Assembly (NCBI RefSeq): GCF_024362695.1
Contig: NW_026063266.1
Span: forward strand, 186,001 to 250,000
From: Pectinophora gossypiella
Lineage: Eukaryota > Arthropoda > Insecta > Lepidoptera > Gelechiidae
DNA: 64,000 nt
Direction of reading: 5' to 3'
Position numbers and translations under genes: made by a program
Notes under the pieces: model-generated
Databases searched by the model: none
Seen by the model: only the letters and a program-made list of their open reading frames with translations
What the model was told of the DNA's origin: nothing
Shown: in pieces, positions 62,695 to 64,000 of the stretch
Position numbering within the stretch: the stretch's first letter is position 1
Layout: every line of letters starts with the position of its first letter

Positions 62695-64000
62695 TATAAT
62701 AAAATAATAAATTCAAATTCAAAATTCAAAATCTTTATTTTCAGACTATTGTCCATAGATATTAGTAACATAGTACTTAATCCTAATGTTAGTAGACTAA
62801 TATATATTTATGAAATCAAATTAGAGTCGTCTAGCGGGAGGAGGTATGTGTGCGTGCAGTCGCAACCATCGCGCCATCAATGGCGACTCCCAGCGGTCCG
62901 CCCACACACCCAGGATGCCGTTGGAGCTGGCTTCCAAGCGACGCATCATTGAGGCGGAACGTTTCCTTACTATTGCAAAGAAACAATCCGTCTGCGTCTC
63001 AGCAAACATTAAAGATGCGCTGCAAAAACGCGGCAACCCCAACAGCACCCTGAGCGCGTTATTATATTGGACACGCAGTCCTCCGTATTCCCGCGACGTA
63101 TAGTTGGCCCACAGACTGCACGTGTAGAAGGATTGACAGAATGCTTTAAAAAGCGTGATCTTAACTTGCTCACTACAACGTGCAAATCTGCGTGCCAACA
63201 TATTGCTACGGACAGACAGAGCCCTGCGCTCCCTCTCAATGTCCACTCCATCAGTCAAAGTTTCGGTGACCCAGTGGCCCAGATATTTAAACTTATCCAC
63301 CCTTCTTAATTCCGTGCCATAAAGCGTCACTGATGGTACATTCCGGTAGGTTTTAGCACCAGCCTTGAAGACCATCAGCTCACTCTTCGATGTGTTATAT
63401 CTGAGCTCATGGGACTCCGCATATGTTTCACATACACCTATCAGCCTACGCAGTGCACCAACCGAGGGGCTCAGCAGCACCATGTCATCCGCGTAACTGA
63501 TGTTATTGATACAGACACCACCAACATGACAGCCTATCCCGGTACCCCTGAGCTCCTCGATCAGACCGTTCATGAATAAATCCCTGCCTCACCCCGCATT
63601 CCAACCCATACATGCCCGACTGCGCACCTGCCCATCTTACATAGTTTAGCTGGTTGCTATACCAATACTGGAATATATTTACCAGCTCCGTAGGCAGGCT
63701 AGTTTCTTCATGTAGCTTCCTCCACAACAGATTACAAGGCACCAAGTCAAACGCTTTCGACAGGTCCAAAAAACAAGCATACACAGGCGTTTCTCTAGCC
63801 GCATAATATTGAACAGTCTGCTTAAGACACATTATAGCACTTTCGGTTGACAGCTCTGGCCTAAAACCAAATTGCGCGTCGTTCAAAGAATGGCTCTTAT
63901 TTAAGTGTTGATCAAGCAAACCGTCCAATACCTTAGCTATAATAGTTGCCAAGGATATAGGCCTGTAATTGGACATGTCGGAAGTGTCACCCGTTTTATT
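62695..64000 (-). mobile_element. LINE N: minus-strand LINE of the same clade as L, running off the window
   Basis: The 3' end (plus-strand 62695-62745) has AATAAA and TTTGAATT-type repeats. The RT is related to LINE L but clearly diverged. The 5' part lies beyond 64000. Confidence 0.85.
62821..64000 (-). pseudogene. LINE N reverse transcriptase (internal deletion)
   Basis: The first part (64000 to about 63575) has NYRPISLATIIAKV, DAQFGFRPELSTESA and FLDLSKAFDLVPCN, up to CGVRQG. There, near 63575, about 28 bases are missing compared with LINE L (the GLTSPDLFN stretch), shifting the frame. The second part (from 63573) has ISYADDMVLLSPS, YLGHWVTE and the C-terminal domain, ending at 62821. 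The deletion removes part of the RT active-site fold, so the copy is dead. Confidence 0.87.

Overview
This window reads as eukaryotic, probably insect and most likely lepidopteran, repeat-rich DNA. I found no host protein-coding gene, tRNA, rRNA or CRISPR array. Nearly every base I could assign belongs to retrotransposons: long-terminal-repeat (LTR) elements of several Gypsy (Metaviridae-type) lineages, a BEL/Pao fragment, and LINE (non-LTR) elements of Jockey/Daphne-like, R1-like and unassigned clades. The organism call rests on the AT-rich background and this mix of families; it is inference. A heterochromatic block or sex chromosome such as a lepidopteran W would fit.

Layout. 1-2815: 3' two thirds of a decayed LINE with an (AATCT)n tail. 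2816-9411: Gypsy B on the minus strand, with Gypsy A (3048-5612, 301-bp LTRs, GTAA target duplication) inserted in its 3' LTR. 9412-46049: Gypsy D1 on the plus strand (LTR about 1.53 kb, Osvaldo/Ulysses-like), which cut B in its gag. Inside D1 pol sits a second, inverted copy, D2 (14377-36141; AACT target duplication; LTRs of 1572 and 1575 bp). D2 itself holds an R1-like LINE F (19284-24809), a Daphne-like LINE P (25024-26917) and the young Gypsy E (28465-33486; identical-looking 239-bp LTRs; TATA duplication). D1's region after pol also holds Gypsy G (38483-45277; 341-bp LTRs; CCTT duplication). The nest is therefore B > D1 > D2 > E, F, P, with G as a sister insertion in D1.

46050-50776: a BEL/Pao scrap, an unassigned stretch, and a broken CsRn1/Kabuki-like Gypsy H with a small membrane-protein reading frame after pol. 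51004-51885: a LINE tail (Q). 52117-54726: a GC-rich Jockey-type ORF1-only unit J behind a TATA/initiator core promoter. 54890-62690: LINE K on the minus strand, split by LINE L (TSD AATGAAT) and by the full-length, two-ORF Jockey element M (57814-62468; TSD about AGATGAACTA). 62695-64000: LINE N, running out of the window.

How the genes work: LTR elements encode Gag (capsid, zinc knuckle), protease, reverse transcriptase (RT), RNase H and integrase, and copy themselves from a tRNA primer. LINEs encode a nucleic-acid-binding ORF1 and an endonuclease/RT ORF2 that primes on nicked target DNA. Elements with uninterrupted frames are F (5'-truncated), M, B pol, P (RT only) and nearly E. The strongest unexplained pattern is that the four Mag-like Gypsy elements (A, B, E, G) each carry an array of a different short repeated motif in the same place, between pol and the 3' LTR, and share a non-polypurine GGCCG-containing signal at the 3' LTR edge.
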